A stretch of 64,000 nucleotides of DNA from Gilvimarinus gilvus (GTDB lineage: Bacteria > Pseudomonadota > Gammaproteobacteria > Pseudomonadales > Cellvibrionaceae): the NCBI RefSeq assembly GCF_030518155.1, contig NZ_JAULRU010000514.1, positions 78,867 through 142,866 on the forward strand. Reading direction: 5' to 3'. The position numbers and the translations under genes are program-made. The notes below the pieces were generated by a model. The model was not told the DNA's origin. It searched no databases and saw only the letters and a program-made list of their open reading frames with translations. Below, piece by piece: positions 51,975-61,263 of this stretch (position 1 is its first letter; every line of letters starts with the position of its first letter).

Positions 51975-52055
51975 AATTGCCTTCCGAAGGTGATTTACAC
52001 AGTGTTAAAGGTTTAAACCGGCGCGATTCTATCACAACCTTGCCGAAGGCTCAGC

Positions 52056-52886
52056 TCAGCGTAACAGCAGAAACAGAAGTATAGATAGGGCAGCGGCGCA
52101 CAGGGCAACCCAGGGCCACAGGCGGATACCACGGGATTCCCGGTAGGTGGGCTCCATACGATTGCCGGGCGAGGTGGGGCGCGTCTTCCAGCGCTTGGGC
52201 TCAGCGCTGGTGGTTTTGCGTTCAACCGTTTTGGTAAATTCGGGCAGGGGCGAGTTGCGTATTTGGGTTTTGTCGGCGCCGTCATCTGGCCCCACAATAC
52301 GAAAACTGTAAACGTCCACCCGCAATTGGTCACCATTGTGGGCAAGGTCATCCTTTACCGGCCTTTCGTTGACAAAGGTGCCATTGGCCGAGCCGAGATC
52401 GCGCACCCGCAGAGAACTGCCCACCACGGATACCTCAGTATGACGGCGTGAGAGGTGTGTGCCGGCAATGGTGATATCGCATTCGCTCGAGCGTCCAATA
52501 ATACAGCGACTGTCTTTGGCGATAATAAACGACTGCCCGGCTAGCCAGCTGCTGTCGGCAACCAGGTGCCAGCAATCATCTGCTTGCGCCTGCCTGTCGG
52601 TTTGAGTAAGAGGCAATACTTCGAATTCTGCACAGCCGATCTTAATAAAATCGCCCGGCTGCAGGAGCTTCTGCGTAATACGCTGACCGTTGACAAAACA
52701 GCCACTGCTGCTCGTATTGTCTTTTAGGGTGATTTGGCCGTTCGTGTTGACCAGACGGGCGTGCACAGAATCAATGTCCGGCTCTTTCAATACAAGATTG
52801 TTGTCAGCCGCCGTGCCGATACTATAAAGCTTTTCAACGATCAGAACGGGGGGGTGAGGCTTGTCCTGACGTTTTATTTTCAGCAT
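52056..52886 (-). CDS. Tail-anchored protein with two FHA domains
   Basis: A 276-residue protein with tandem forkhead-associated phosphothreonine-binding domains: about 15-95 (YSIGTAADNNLVLKEPDIDSV, GCFVNGQRI) and about 115-205 (CIIGRSSECDITIAGTHLSRRHTEV, LGSANGTFVNERPV). The second has the canonical GRSS...SRRH...NGT residues; the first is weaker. A polar linker and one C-terminal membrane helix (WVALCAAALSILLFLLL) follow. No kinase or type VI secretion gene is adjacent, so its partner is unknown. Confidence 0.85.
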   Translation of the reverse strand: MLKIKRQDKPHPPVLIVEKLYSIGTAADNNLVLKEPDIDSVHARLVNTNGQITLKDNTSSSGCFVNGQRITQKLLQPGDFIKIGCAEFEVLPLTQTDRQAQADDCWHLVADSSWLAGQSFIIAKDSRCIIGRSSECDITIAGTHLSRRHTEVSVVGSSLRVRDLGSANGTFVNERPVKDDLAHNGDQLRVDVYSFRIVGPDDGADKTQIRNSPLPEFTKTVERKTTSAEPKRWKTRPTSPGNRMEPTYRESRGIRLWPWVALCAAALSILLFLLLR

Positions 52887-53551
52887 GATTCGCTAGCAGT
52901 CCCGAGTGAAGCATATTTACCAATAGTAACACTTTTACTCTTAGTTGCGCACAGTTTGAGCGATGGAATTAATAAGCTGGTCGCCTGTCTCTACTTCGAT
53001 TAAAAAAGAGGCGATTCGTGCCATTTACCGTTCTTGCGGCCTATGCCGGCGCAGAGAAACGGCCGGGTCTTTCATTGCGGTGAGGTATGCCGCTGAGCGT
53101 TAAGCGCCGCCTAACCCGAACAGGGAGGCGCGTTCGCGCTCATTGCGTTCGCTCTGGTGTGGTTAAAAATTCGCCAATTGAGGCGCAAAGGCTGACGAGG
53201 TCGTTGTCGCTCGCTTGTTTGCCATAAGCCCATAATATGCTCTCGGCGCCTGATACGAAACCGCGCCGATTTCCGCTAGACGGAATCAATTAAAGCTCAG
53301 GGTGCTTGTGAGGCTGTGCCGGTGATGTCGGCGAGATCTGCTTGCTGCCGGCTGAGAACGGTGCCGATGCGGTATGGTTCTGCGAAGAAGCGGGCTGGGG
53401 GCGCCAGAGTAGTGGCGAATTTGCAAAGCCTGAGAAGCTAGCAGCGCTCGCGTGGTTTAAACAATCCAGAGTGAGATCTTGGCCATAGTGATCGCTAATT
53501 TCAGTACTTTCTTACATAATAGGCGCAACTTCAAGGAGTCAGTTTCAGCTT
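52887..53551. other. Long intergenic region with attC-like sequence
   Basis: About 660 bases without a credible gene. A right core GTTAAGC (53099-53105, after GCCGCTGAGC) is followed at once by a left core GCCTAAC (53109-53115). A GGCGCGTTCGCGC hairpin comes next, then GTTAAAA (53162-53168). The 60-bp piece 53109-53168 has attC form with one core mismatch. The remainder, to the transporter start, has no feature I can name. Confidence 0.35.
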
Positions 53552-56131
53552 ATGTCCGAACATCTTAAATCGATTTATCGTCGTCTTATTACTAATCACG
53601 CCAAATGGGTCTTGGCGGGTTTGGTTGCCCTTACCGCTGTTGCCGCACTTGGCCTGCCTAATTTTAAATTGGACGCCTCGGCGGATTCGTTGACGCTTGA
53701 GAGTGACAATTCTCTGGACTTCTTCCGGCAAGTGAATCAGCGCTACCAATCTGGCGATTTTCTGGTGGTGACTTACACACCCGAAGCACCGATGTTTTCT
53801 GATGCCTCACTGGAAACCTTACAGAAGCTACAAAATGAGTTGGCGGCTGTCGATGGGGTAAGTGGTATCAACTCCATATTGTCGGTCCCGCTTTTGTACA
53901 GCCCGATGCGATCTTTGGCGGAGCAACAAAAATCGACGCGCACCTTGTTGACTCCTGGTGTGAATAAAGAACAGGCCAGAGACGAGTTTCTCAATAGCCC
54001 GATTTATCGAGACACATTGCTATCCAGTGACGGTCAAACCACAGCGTTGCAGCTTAGCCTGGCTGTAAATAACCAATATATCGAAATGGTTAGGGCGCGC
54101 GATGCCCTGCGCATGAAGCGTCAGCAAGAAGGGCTTAGTAGCGAAGAGACTGAGCGACTTGCAACCATCAGCGCTGAGTTTCTCGCCTATCGCACCAAAG
54201 TACAGGCACAGGATCATCAGCGCGTAGAAACCATTCGCCAGATACTAACCCGGTACCAGTCGCAAGCGCAGGTGTTTCTCGGTGGTGTCAGCATGATTAC
54301 TGCCGATATGATTGATTTTATTCGCAGTGATTTGGTGGTGTTTGGCGGCGCTATCGTGGTGTTTATCATTCTGATGTTAGCGTTGATTTTCCGGCAGTGG
54401 CGGTTCGTGATTCTGCCCTTGGCTGTTTGCATTATGTCGGTTGTTTCCGTGCTGGGGTTGCTAAGCTGGGTAGATTGGCGCCTTACGGTTATTTCATCCA
54501 ACTTTGTCGCACTGTTATTAATTATGACCTTAGCGATTACAATTCATTTGGTGGTGCGCTACCGCGAGTTACATGCGCGCCACAGTGAATGGAGCCAAGA
54601 GCAGTTGGTGATGGCAACGGCTTCCCAGATGATTAAACCCTGCCTGTATACCGCGCTGACCACGATTGTGGCTTTTGTCTCGCTGGTGGTCAGTGATATT
54701 CGCCCTGTTATAGATTTTGGCTGGATGATGACAATAGGGTTGTCGTACGCACTGATTTTGGCTTTTCTACTGTTGCCTGCTTCACTTATGGTTTTACCTA
54801 AAGGTGAGCCAAAAGATAAAGGAGACAAATCTGCAGCGACCACTCTGCGCTTTTCGAGGATTGCTGAAAAACACGGCACTGCCGTTGTCATTGCCGCGTT
54901 AGTCGCGGCTGGGGTAAGTGGCTACGGCATTACTCAGCTCAAAGTAGAAAACCGGTTTATTGATTACTTCCACAAAGACACTGAAATCTATCAGGGTATG
55001 AGCTTGATCGATCGTCAGCTCGGCGGCACAGTGAGTCTCGACATTGTTCTTAATGCACCGGAGAATCAACCTCAGGCGTCGTCTGCTGCTGAGGCTGTGC
55101 CAGCTGAAGAGGACGAATTTGGCTTTGATGAACCTTTCTCAGCGGACAACTCTGCCTCGAATAGTGCAAGTGATTCCTTCGACGATCCTTTTGGTGGAGA
55201 CCCTTTTGGCGCAGAGGGCTCGGAACCCGCTGGCGCTCAGTCGGACAGCCCCTGGTTTAACCCTGTGGGGTTGCAAACAATTGGAGAAATTCACCAATAT
55301 TTAGAATCTCTGCCCGAAGTGGGTAAGGTTCAGTCGCTGTACACCTTATACCAAGTGACGGAAGACATTAATGGTGGGGCTCTCAATAATTTTGAGCTCA
55401 CTGTTGTACGCAATATGTTGTCCGATGATATTCGTGACTTTTTGGTTGCTCCGTACTTGTCCGACTCCGATGGTCAAACGAGAATTACGTTGCGGGTAAA
55501 AGAAACCAGTCCAGATCTTAAGCGCTCTGAACTGGTTGAGAAAATACGTAACTTTGCTATCGATGACGTTGGGCTGGCGTCAGAGCAGGTGCAGTTTACC
55601 GGTATGCTAGTGCTGTATAACAATATGCTGCAAAGTTTATTTACCTCGCAGATTGTTACTTTAGGCGCAGTTTTTCTCGGTATCATGTTGATGTTTTTGG
55701 TGTTATTTCGCTCACTCACCATTGCTATTATTTCCCTATTGCCGAATCTGTTAGCGGCATCCGTTGTGTTGGGGGGGATGGGCCTATACGGCATTCCGTT
55801 GGATATGATGACGATAACCATAGCCGCAATAACAGTCGGCGTGGGTGTGGATCATGCGATTCATTATTTGTACCGATTCCGTCTGGAATTGGCAGAGACA
55901 CACAACTATGTGGAGGCAATGCATAACTCGCATGCGTCAATTGGCAGGGCTATGTATTACACGGCCGTTATTATTATCGTCGGCTTTCTTATTTTAACCT
56001 TGTCAGAATTTATACCTTCCATCTATTTTGGTGTGTTGACAGCGCTGGCTATGTTCGCCGCCATTCTAGGTTCATTGACGTTGTTACCTAAATTGGTGCT
56101 TATGACCAAGCCGTTTGGTCGATTTGACTGA
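53552..56131 (+). CDS. MMPL/RND-superfamily transporter
   Basis: An 859-residue inner-membrane exporter of the hydrophobe/lipid type (MMPL, Patched-like). It has two halves, each with one helix, a periplasmic domain, then a five-helix block: first block about 255-410 (FGGAIVVFIILMLALIF, SSNFVALLLIMTLAITIHLV), second about 690-855 (DMMTITIAAITVGVGVDHAIHYLYRF). An acidic Ser/Asp/Phe-Gly-rich insert (residues about 505-565) sits in the second periplasmic domain. No adaptor or outer-membrane partner is adjacent. Substrate unknown; hopanoid or fatty-acid export are possible by family. Confidence 0.85.
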   Translation: MSEHLKSIYRRLITNHAKWVLAGLVALTAVAALGLPNFKLDASADSLTLESDNSLDFFRQVNQRYQSGDFLVVTYTPEAPMFSDASLETLQKLQNELAAVDGVSGINSILSVPLLYSPMRSLAEQQKSTRTLLTPGVNKEQARDEFLNSPIYRDTLLSSDGQTTALQLSLAVNNQYIEMVRARDALRMKRQQEGLSSEETERLATISAEFLAYRTKVQAQDHQRVETIRQILTRYQSQAQVFLGGVSMITADMIDFIRSDLVVFGGAIVVFIILMLALIFRQWRFVILPLAVCIMSVVSVLGLLSWVDWRLTVISSNFVALLLIMTLAITIHLVVRYRELHARHSEWSQEQLVMATASQMIKPCLYTALTTIVAFVSLVVSDIRPVIDFGWMMTIGLSYALILAFLLLPASLMVLPKGEPKDKGDKSAATTLRFSRIAEKHGTAVVIAALVAAGVSGYGITQLKVENRFIDYFHKDTEIYQGMSLIDRQLGGTVSLDIVLNAPENQPQASSAAEAVPAEEDEFGFDEPFSADNSASNSASDSFDDPFGGDPFGAEGSEPAGAQSDSPWFNPVGLQTIGEIHQYLESLPEVGKVQSLYTLYQVTEDINGGALNNFELTVVRNMLSDDIRDFLVAPYLSDSDGQTRITLRVKETSPDLKRSELVEKIRNFAIDDVGLASEQVQFTGMLVLYNNMLQSLFTSQIVTLGAVFLGIMLMFLVLFRSLTIAIISLLPNLLAASVVLGGMGLYGIPLDMMTITIAAITVGVGVDHAIHYLYRFRLELAETHNYVEAMHNSHASIGRAMYYTAVIIIVGFLILTLSEFIPSIYFGVLTALAMFAAILGSLTLLPKLVLMTKPFGRFD

Positions 56132-56133
56132 AT

Positions 56134-56160
56134 AAAGCGGGCGAGGTTCTCGCCCCGTTT
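56134..56160 (+). terminator. Hairpin terminator after the MMPL transporter
   Basis: AAAGCGGGCGAG (56134-56145) pairs with CTCGCCCCGTTT (56149-56160) with one mismatch, followed by GCTTTGTCTT. Its position just after the stop suits termination, though the T-tract is broken. Confidence 0.45.
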
Positions 56161-56251
56161 GCTTTGTCTTAGGTACGGTTTGGTCGTTACGGGAAACGCG
56201 TTGGTGTTGGGAGGGTTTTCTTGCTTTAAGCGTCGTGATTGATAGGGAGAG

Positions 56252-56983
56252 ATGACCATGTTGGATGTGTATACCATGCGCCGGGAAGTTCGATACGGTT
56301 GTCCGGCTGCCGATCAGGTGTTGTTTAACCGGTATTTTGTTGTCGGTTACTCTTACTACTTTCGCCAGGCGAAGTGGGCTCTCGAGATTGTTGACCCGGA
56401 CAAGAAAGATCTGGAGCCCGTTGAGCGGTTGAACAATTTCAGACCAGATTATCGGATTCCTGAGCGATTTAGAGCGGATCTGTCCGATTACCGAGGGCAG
56501 GGCTACGATCGTGGCCATCTGGTGGCAAGCGCCAATCAAATTGACGAAAATCTGCAAAATAGTGAAACCTTTCTCCTTTCCAATATGTCCCCTCAGGCTC
56601 CTACGTTTAATCGGCAAATTTGGCGCAAGCTTGAGGCAAAGGTACGGGATTTAAACGCTCGCGACAGTGTTTTGGAAACCTACGTTATTACCGGCCCAAT
56701 CTTTGATTTTTTCGAACCCATTGTGTTGATTGGAGAGTCCGATAGCAACGGAGTTAGCATTCCGGTGCCAAGCCATTTCTACAAGTGTATTTTGACTGAA
56801 GAAATGAACGGAAGTCTAAAATTATGGGCGTTTGAGCTGCCCAATACCGAGCTTGACGGTGAGTTAGAAGATTACCTTGTGCCCGCAGACTATATTGAAA
56901 GGCGCGCAGGGATTTTGCTTTGGGGAAGTTTGCAGGGGTCTGAAATCGACAGGGAAAAGGCCAGAGTTAGATCTTTGTGGTGA
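56252..56983 (+). CDS. DNA/RNA non-specific endonuclease (NUC1 family)
   Basis: A 243-residue beta-beta-alpha-metal nuclease. The active-site motif is YDRGHLVASANQ (DRGH, residues about 88-91; His is the general base), followed by SETFLLSNMSPQAPTFNRQIW, with the metal-binding Asn. Family members are usually secreted, but no signal peptide is visible after either ATG (56252 or 56261), so it could act in the cytosol or leave by another route. No inhibitor gene is evident nearby; the next gene encodes a small membrane protein. Confidence 0.88.
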   Translation: MTMLDVYTMRREVRYGCPAADQVLFNRYFVVGYSYYFRQAKWALEIVDPDKKDLEPVERLNNFRPDYRIPERFRADLSDYRGQGYDRGHLVASANQIDENLQNSETFLLSNMSPQAPTFNRQIWRKLEAKVRDLNARDSVLETYVITGPIFDFFEPIVLIGESDSNGVSIPVPSHFYKCILTEEMNGSLKLWAFELPNTELDGELEDYLVPADYIERRAGILLWGSLQGSEIDREKARVRSLW

Positions 56984-57029
56984 GGCGTATTCGTGAGCTT
57001 CTTAAACCCTATATTCAGAGGATAAGGCG

Positions 57030-57410
57030 ATGGATAAAAAGTATCTGATAATGAGTTTTGGTTATGGCTTGTTAGGATTAGTGTTGGGGATATATATGGC
57101 TGCTTCGAAGAATCATACTCAGTTGGTGACCCACGCTCATATTATGCTGCTCGGGTTTGTGGTCTCCTTTATCTATGCCGGGTGCTATAAAATGTGGGTC
57201 GTAGACATTCAGCTAAGATTAGCCAAAGTACAGTATTATTGCCATGCCGTGGGGTCGCTGATACTTTTAGTGGGGTTGTTTTTAATGTACCAGCAGTGGG
57301 CGGCAGAGAAAGTGCTAGGGCCAGTGCTCGGGGTATCATCCATAGTTGTTTTTATCGCTATGGTTTTGATGAAAATACAATTAATTCAGGAGTTTAAAGC
57401 GAATAAGTAA
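57030..57410 (+). CDS. Four-helix membrane protein with a THAHIMLLG motif
   Basis: A 126-residue inner-membrane protein with helices at about 6-24, 36-58, 70-88 and 96-116. The THAHIMLLGFV motif in helix 2 recalls the heme-ligand histidine region of subunit-I-like proteins and related small membrane proteins, so heme or metal binding is possible but unproven. I cannot name the family. Ribosome site GAGGATAAGGCG precedes ATG 57030, 46 bases after the nuclease gene. Confidence 0.7.
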   Translation: MDKKYLIMSFGYGLLGLVLGIYMAASKNHTQLVTHAHIMLLGFVVSFIYAGCYKMWVVDIQLRLAKVQYYCHAVGSLILLVGLFLMYQQWAAEKVLGPVLGVSSIVVFIAMVLMKIQLIQEFKANK

Positions 57411-57554
57411 GGCACACTTAATTTGAGTAAGCGGTATAAAACAGCACGTGGGGATGATAAGGCTAGCTTTGTGGTTGGGCCCTCGGTCGAAGATCATACT
57501 GTATACATTTGGATTGATTTGGCTCTTATGGATTATTCGCCGTGTGGTAAAACG

Positions 57555-57593
57555 TTCACTCGTTAGTTGAGGCCGTCTCAACTAACGAGTGAA
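57555..57593 (-). terminator. Strong hairpin terminating the roadblock/GTPase operon
   Basis: A perfect 17-bp stem: TTCACTCGTTAGTTGAG (57555-57571) pairs with 57577-57593 around GCCGT. On the minus strand it is followed by CGTTTTACC. It lies six bases beyond the stop of the last roadblock gene. Confidence 0.8.
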
Positions 57594-57598
57594 GGGTA

Positions 57599-57961
57599 CT
57601 ATACGCGCAACATGCTTTTTTCCAGGTCTGCGGTCTTGCGCCGCGCCAGGGCCAGATTCGCTTTAGCTTTGTCCAATACTAAATAAATAAACAAGCCTTC
57701 GTTGGAGGTGCTGGGGCGTATGATATGAAGCTGGGTATCGAGGGTGATCAATATATCCTCAATGCCACCGTCAATGCCTAAACTTTTCATGGTCTTCATT
57801 TTGGCCTTGACCACTTCGCTATTGCCGGCGGCGGCCAATTCAAGGTCGACACCGGCACCTTCAGAAGCCAATAACATTCCGGTGGTGTAATCGACAATAG
57901 CGCAGCCGAGTGCTCCTTCTACTTCCATCAAGCCTACTTTTACTTCATTGAGATTGCTCAT
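57599..57961 (-). CDS. Roadblock/LC7-like protein, second of two
   Basis: A 120-residue protein with the alpha/beta roadblock fold: VEGALGCAIVDYTTGMLLAS, AAAGNSEVVKAKMKTMKSLG, IEDILITLDTQLHIIRP and a final long helix (LVLDKAKANLALARRKTADL). Prokaryotic roadblock proteins such as MglB bind Ras-like GTPases as GAPs or scaffolds. It is the last gene of the BLUF-like/GTPase/roadblock operon, 29 bases after the other roadblock gene, and is closed by a strong hairpin. Confidence 0.82.
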   Translation of the reverse strand: MSNLNEVKVGLMEVEGALGCAIVDYTTGMLLASEGAGVDLELAAAGNSEVVKAKMKTMKSLGIDGGIEDILITLDTQLHIIRPSTSNEGLFIYLVLDKAKANLALARRKTADLEKSMLRV

Positions 57962-57990
57962 GGTTATCTCCTGAGTGTTTTATAAGTTGC

Positions 57991-58404
57991 CTATGCCGAG
58001 GCAACAACGGTTTGCGGTGAAAGCTGTTCAATTTCTGTGGCGAGACGTGTAATTAATAGCCGCAGGCTGGCAATGTTGAGAGATTCGTTAGCGGACATAA
58101 CCAAAACGTAGTTGCTTTCATCTATATCCAGGTCAACAAAGGCAACATTTCCCTGTTCGGCTTCAATAAAGGCGACTTTGAAGTTTTTTCCCAGAATCTG
58201 CTGCGCCACTGCATTGCTTACTGAATGTAATGTGCTGGCGGCGGCGCTGAGGCTATCCTCCTCCAGTGAACGAGTCATTGTCGTAAGTGTTTGCACGGGA
58301 AAGCCATCTGTCGTAGCCAGAGAAATGACCTCAAGTGCATCGTTCTGTGCATATTTGGAAAACAAACTCTGTAAGGGGACGGACAGCGCTTGGTTAAACG
58401 ACAC
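57991..58404 (-). CDS. Roadblock/LC7-like protein, first of two
   Basis: A 137-residue protein of the same fold as its neighbour but with only remote likeness: [54 protein letters not shown] and a [16 protein letters not shown] closing helix. Two different roadblock proteins could form a heterodimer on the GTPase. Its start overlaps the end of the GTPase gene by 11 bases. Confidence 0.78.
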   Translation of the reverse strand: MSFNQALSVPLQSLFSKYAQNDALEVISLATTDGFPVQTLTTMTRSLEEDSLSAAASTLHSVSNAVAQQILGKNFKVAFIEAEQGNVAFVDLDIDESNYVLVMSANESLNIASLRLLITRLATEIEQLSPQTVVASA

Positions 58405-58969
58405 TTCGGTGTTCCTCCATTGCTATACCCATTGAATGGTCGAGCGCATCAAATAGCTGAAGGATCATCAGAGATGACTCAACCTCTCGCGGGTCAAGTG
58501 AAACTATTGGAGCATGTATATTGTTTTGATCGAGTGCGTAGTTAACCACGTCAATAAATAAGTCAACATCGCCGGCCGTGTCCGCCAAATCGCTGTGAGT
58601 AAGACCAATCACCAATGGAATCTGGTTTTTTGTGGGGTCGAAGTGATCAAGTACATCATCCAGCGCCTTCACATTGAGCTCATCATTGAACTTAACCAAT
58701 ACCAACAGCCCCCATAGCCCTTTTTTTACCATATCCCATAGCAGCTGAAAGCGTTTTTGTCCCGGCAATCCATATAGACCTAAGGCAATGTCTTCGCTCA
58801 GTGTAAGGCGACCGTAATCGATGCCCACCGTTGTAAACTCCTTTCCTATGTCTACACTGGACTTCGCTTCTGTTGCAAAGGGAGATATTTCACTGATGGT
58901 TCGAATAAATTGGGTCTTGCCGGCGCCCACTTCGCCGACGATGGCAAGCTTTTGATAGATCTTAGTCAT
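58394..58969 (-). CDS. Small Ras-like GTPase (COG2229/SRPRB-like)
   Basis: A 191-residue GTP-binding protein. The P-loop is [13 protein letters not shown]. The switch-I region has [10 protein letters not shown], and the switch-II motif is [15 protein letters not shown], where the usual DxxG is replaced by YGLPGQ, as in the COG2229 branch. The base-specificity motif is THSD in place of NKxD. Prokaryotic members are known in MglA-type polarity modules and actinobacterial conservons, always with roadblock partners, as here. Its ATG overlaps the BLUF-like gene stop (ATGA). Confidence 0.85.
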   Translation of the reverse strand: MTKIYQKLAIVGEVGAGKTQFIRTISEISPFATEAKSSVDIGKEFTTVGIDYGRLTLSEDIALGLYGLPGQKRFQLLWDMVKKGLWGLLVLVKFNDELNVKALDDVLDHFDPTKNQIPLVIGLTHSDLADTAGDVDLFIDVVNYALDQNNIHAPIVSLDPREVESSLMILQLFDALDHSMGIAMEEHRSVV

Positions 58970-59808
58970 TGACGATGCCCCCCCTTTATTCCCTGGCCAC
59001 TGATGAATTGCTTTAGTGCCTGGCTAAAACGGCTGCCCCCTGTACTGGTTTGTTTTCTTTTTTGGTGAGTTTCAATTGAGTGAAGGTTGTTGGGCTCTTT
59101 TGCCTTAATGACACTTACTGCGTTTACTTCTTGCAGCTTTTCAAGACATGAGTCGAGTTCACCTCTGGAGTTGAATATTGCCAGGGTTACCAGTCGTTGG
59201 TATTCCACTGTATGGCCAATGAGCAGTTGGCACACCTTCATCAGCTCGGCTGTTAGCCTAAGCTGGGTCGGTCGAGGCCAACTGGTCATGCTCAGTAGGG
59301 TTCCTTCGAATCCTGACTTCTCAGTATTTTCCAGAGGGGCGGTTGAGCGCGTGTTATCAGTATGAAAGAATATTTTGTGGTAGCGAATGGTGTCTAGATT
59401 AGAAGTAAAAGATGCGTCTTCGTGAATTAATTGATGAACTTTCTGCAAATATTCTACGTGGGGCGCGCACTGTTCACTGAGTAACTTTAGGCTCCATCGA
59501 GAGAACGCGCGCTTTTCAATATTGATATTGACGATGACGCTGACATCGGCAATTCTTGGGTCGCGATTGACACGGTATAGGACATTGGCAAGGGCTGACG
59601 ATTCACCTTCCAGGATCTGCATTAAGGTATCGTCAGCTACCAAAAATGCGCCAACAATTCCGTTTTCCTTATTATGAATTCGTGCCGAATCAAATATACT
59701 GAATACCTGTTCGGAATGACTTGTGTTTGTGTCCGAAGGTTTTATCGTGCAAAGGCAGGCAATTCGCTTGTCCAAGAATACCGTCTCCCTAATGTCAAAC
59801 CTCGTCAC
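58966..59808 (-). CDS. BLUF-like sensor protein with C-terminal extension
   Basis: A 280-residue protein. The first 115 residues follow the BLUF flavin-photoreceptor pattern: IACLCTIKP, a long helix, [44 protein letters not shown] and [12 protein letters not shown]. The flavin-contacting Asn (about N46), Gln (about Q64) and Trp (about W105) are retained, but the photocycle Tyr is Thr21 and the late Met is Leu107. The remaining 165 residues are helical and unassigned. GTG 59808 is the first start; TTG 59775 has a better AGGGAG site. It heads an operon with a GTPase and two roadblock proteins. Confidence 0.72.
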   Translation of the reverse strand: MTRFDIRETVFLDKRIACLCTIKPSDTNTSHSEQVFSIFDSARIHNKENGIVGAFLVADDTLMQILEGESSALANVLYRVNRDPRIADVSVIVNINIEKRAFSRWSLKLLSEQCAPHVEYLQKVHQLIHEDASFTSNLDTIRYHKIFFHTDNTRSTAPLENTEKSGFEGTLLSMTSWPRPTQLRLTAELMKVCQLLIGHTVEYQRLVTLAIFNSRGELDSCLEKLQEVNAVSVIKAKEPNNLHSIETHQKRKQTSTGGSRFSQALKQFISGQGIKGGHRQ

Positions 59809-60120
59809 TTGCGGCTCTGTGAAGGCCTGCCGAGACGAACTAAGTTAGAGATTAGGAAGCACTTGGTTTTTATGCAAAGTGATTTTTAGTTTAATGTATT
59901 CTTAAAAATTCGATATCGAAAACCGAATGCAATTTATTGCCGGGTTGTTGGCGCTTTATGGAGAATAGTTAAAGAAGTGAAAAGCAAAGAAAATAAATTG
60001 GCGGGGTGTTGGGGTTAATTTTTGTCGCTAAAATTTAGTAAGAGTAGTTTGACGACTTAATTGTCAGATTTATTATTTCAGAAAATTGACCGGAACGTAC
60101 GAGCAGAAAAAAATTATTGC
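59809..60120. other. AT-rich intergenic region upstream of the BLUF-like operon
   Basis: No gene is seen. TTCGATATCGAA (59909-59920) is a perfect 12-bp palindrome about 100 bases before the BLUF-like gene and may be an operator. The stretch is notably richer in A/T than its neighbours. Confidence 0.4.
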
Positions 60121-60129
60121 AAAAAAAAG

Positions 60130-60156
60130 GCGCCAGCAACAAAAGTGTTGTGGCGC
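60130..60156 (-). terminator. Bidirectional intrinsic terminator after glk
   Basis: GCGCCA-GCAAC (60130-60140) pairs with GTTG-TGGCGC (60147-60156). The minus strand continues with eight T residues, the plus strand with six, so it can stop transcription from both sides. Confidence 0.85.
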
Positions 60157-60169
60157 ATTTTTTAGGGTC

Positions 60170-61150
60170 TTACGATTGCAGCGCTTGCGTCGTGTCTACA
60201 AGCCAGGCGGCGGAACCAATTAAGGCCGCTTTGTCGTTAGTAACCATGTGCACCGGTATGTCTTCAACATAGCCGCGCATAATACCTTTGTTTAGGTAGC
60301 GTTTGATAAAGTCAGTTTGGGGGAGATAGTCGGCAATCTTGGGGACGATGCCGCCGCCTAAATAAATCCCACCCATGGCGCCCCAGCTCAATGCTTTATC
60401 ACCCGCTACGCTGCCTAAAATGTTGCAAAATGATTGCAGCGCCTGCTCACACAAAGGATCTTGGTGTTTCATGCCACGTGCGCTGACATCCGCAGGAGAT
60501 AAATCCTCAGCTTCCGCACCTTCAATAACCGCAATTGAGCGATAGATGGACACCAAACCTTGGCCAGACAGCAAATGTTCGATGGAAACGTGGTCATGCT
60601 GTTTGCGCATTTCTTGCAAAATAGCAATTTCGGTATCCGTTGTCGGAGCAAAGCTACAGTGTCCGCCTTCGGTTGGGATAATTTTCCAACCGTTACTGAC
60701 TGGAGCGAGCAAGGCTGCGCCAAAACCTGTGCCCGGGCCCATCACGCCAATTGGGGCGTAGGGGTTGGCATCTTTACTGTAGAGCGTTTTTTTGTCGTTT
60801 GCCTGGAGATGAGGGGCCGCATAGGCAAGTGCAGAATAATCGTTGATGACATCCAGAGCTTGCATGTTGAGTTCATCGCGCAGTTTCGATATTGAGAACT
60901 CCCAATTAAGATTGGTCACTTTGACGTGGCCGTCTTGAATTGGGCCGGCAATGGCCAGACATGCAAATTTGGGCATGGGCACATCGGCTTGTTTGACGTA
61001 ATCACGAATCATGTCGGCCAGGGTAGGGTAGTCACCGCTGGCCAGACTGATTTGTTTCTCGGCGTTGTAGCCCTTGCCGTGGGTACACGCGTTAACCAGG
61101 CCAAAGCGACCGTTGGTGCCGCCGATGTCCGCAACCAAAATAATGCTCAT
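60170..61150 (-). CDS. glk: Glucokinase
   Basis: It phosphorylates glucose with ATP for glycolysis in the cytosol. ATG 61150 (MSIILVADIGGTNGRFGLV) has AGGAG about ten bases upstream and gives 326 residues, matching E. coli Glk (321). Motifs: phosphate-binding DIGGTNGRFG, CLAIAGPI, NLNWEFS, GPGTGFGAALL and EGGHCSFAPTTDTEIAIL. It is divergent from the GH3 glucosidase gene, with a palindromic operator between them, so glucose released from beta-glucans may be phosphorylated by a co-regulated enzyme. Confidence 0.95.
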   Translation of the reverse strand: MSIILVADIGGTNGRFGLVNACTHGKGYNAEKQISLASGDYPTLADMIRDYVKQADVPMPKFACLAIAGPIQDGHVKVTNLNWEFSISKLRDELNMQALDVINDYSALAYAAPHLQANDKKTLYSKDANPYAPIGVMGPGTGFGAALLAPVSNGWKIIPTEGGHCSFAPTTDTEIAILQEMRKQHDHVSIEHLLSGQGLVSIYRSIAVIEGAEAEDLSPADVSARGMKHQDPLCEQALQSFCNILGSVAGDKALSWGAMGGIYLGGGIVPKIADYLPQTDFIKRYLNKGIMRGYVEDIPVHMVTNDKAALIGSAAWLVDTTQALQS

Positions 61151-61263
61151 GTTTGGCTCTTCTCCTAAATAGGCTGATGATGACGGTAGCTTAGCGCTTT
61201 CCTGCAAGCGGTGCACAGCAACCACCATGTTATCGATACAAAACGCGGAGGAGTCTAGTTTGA

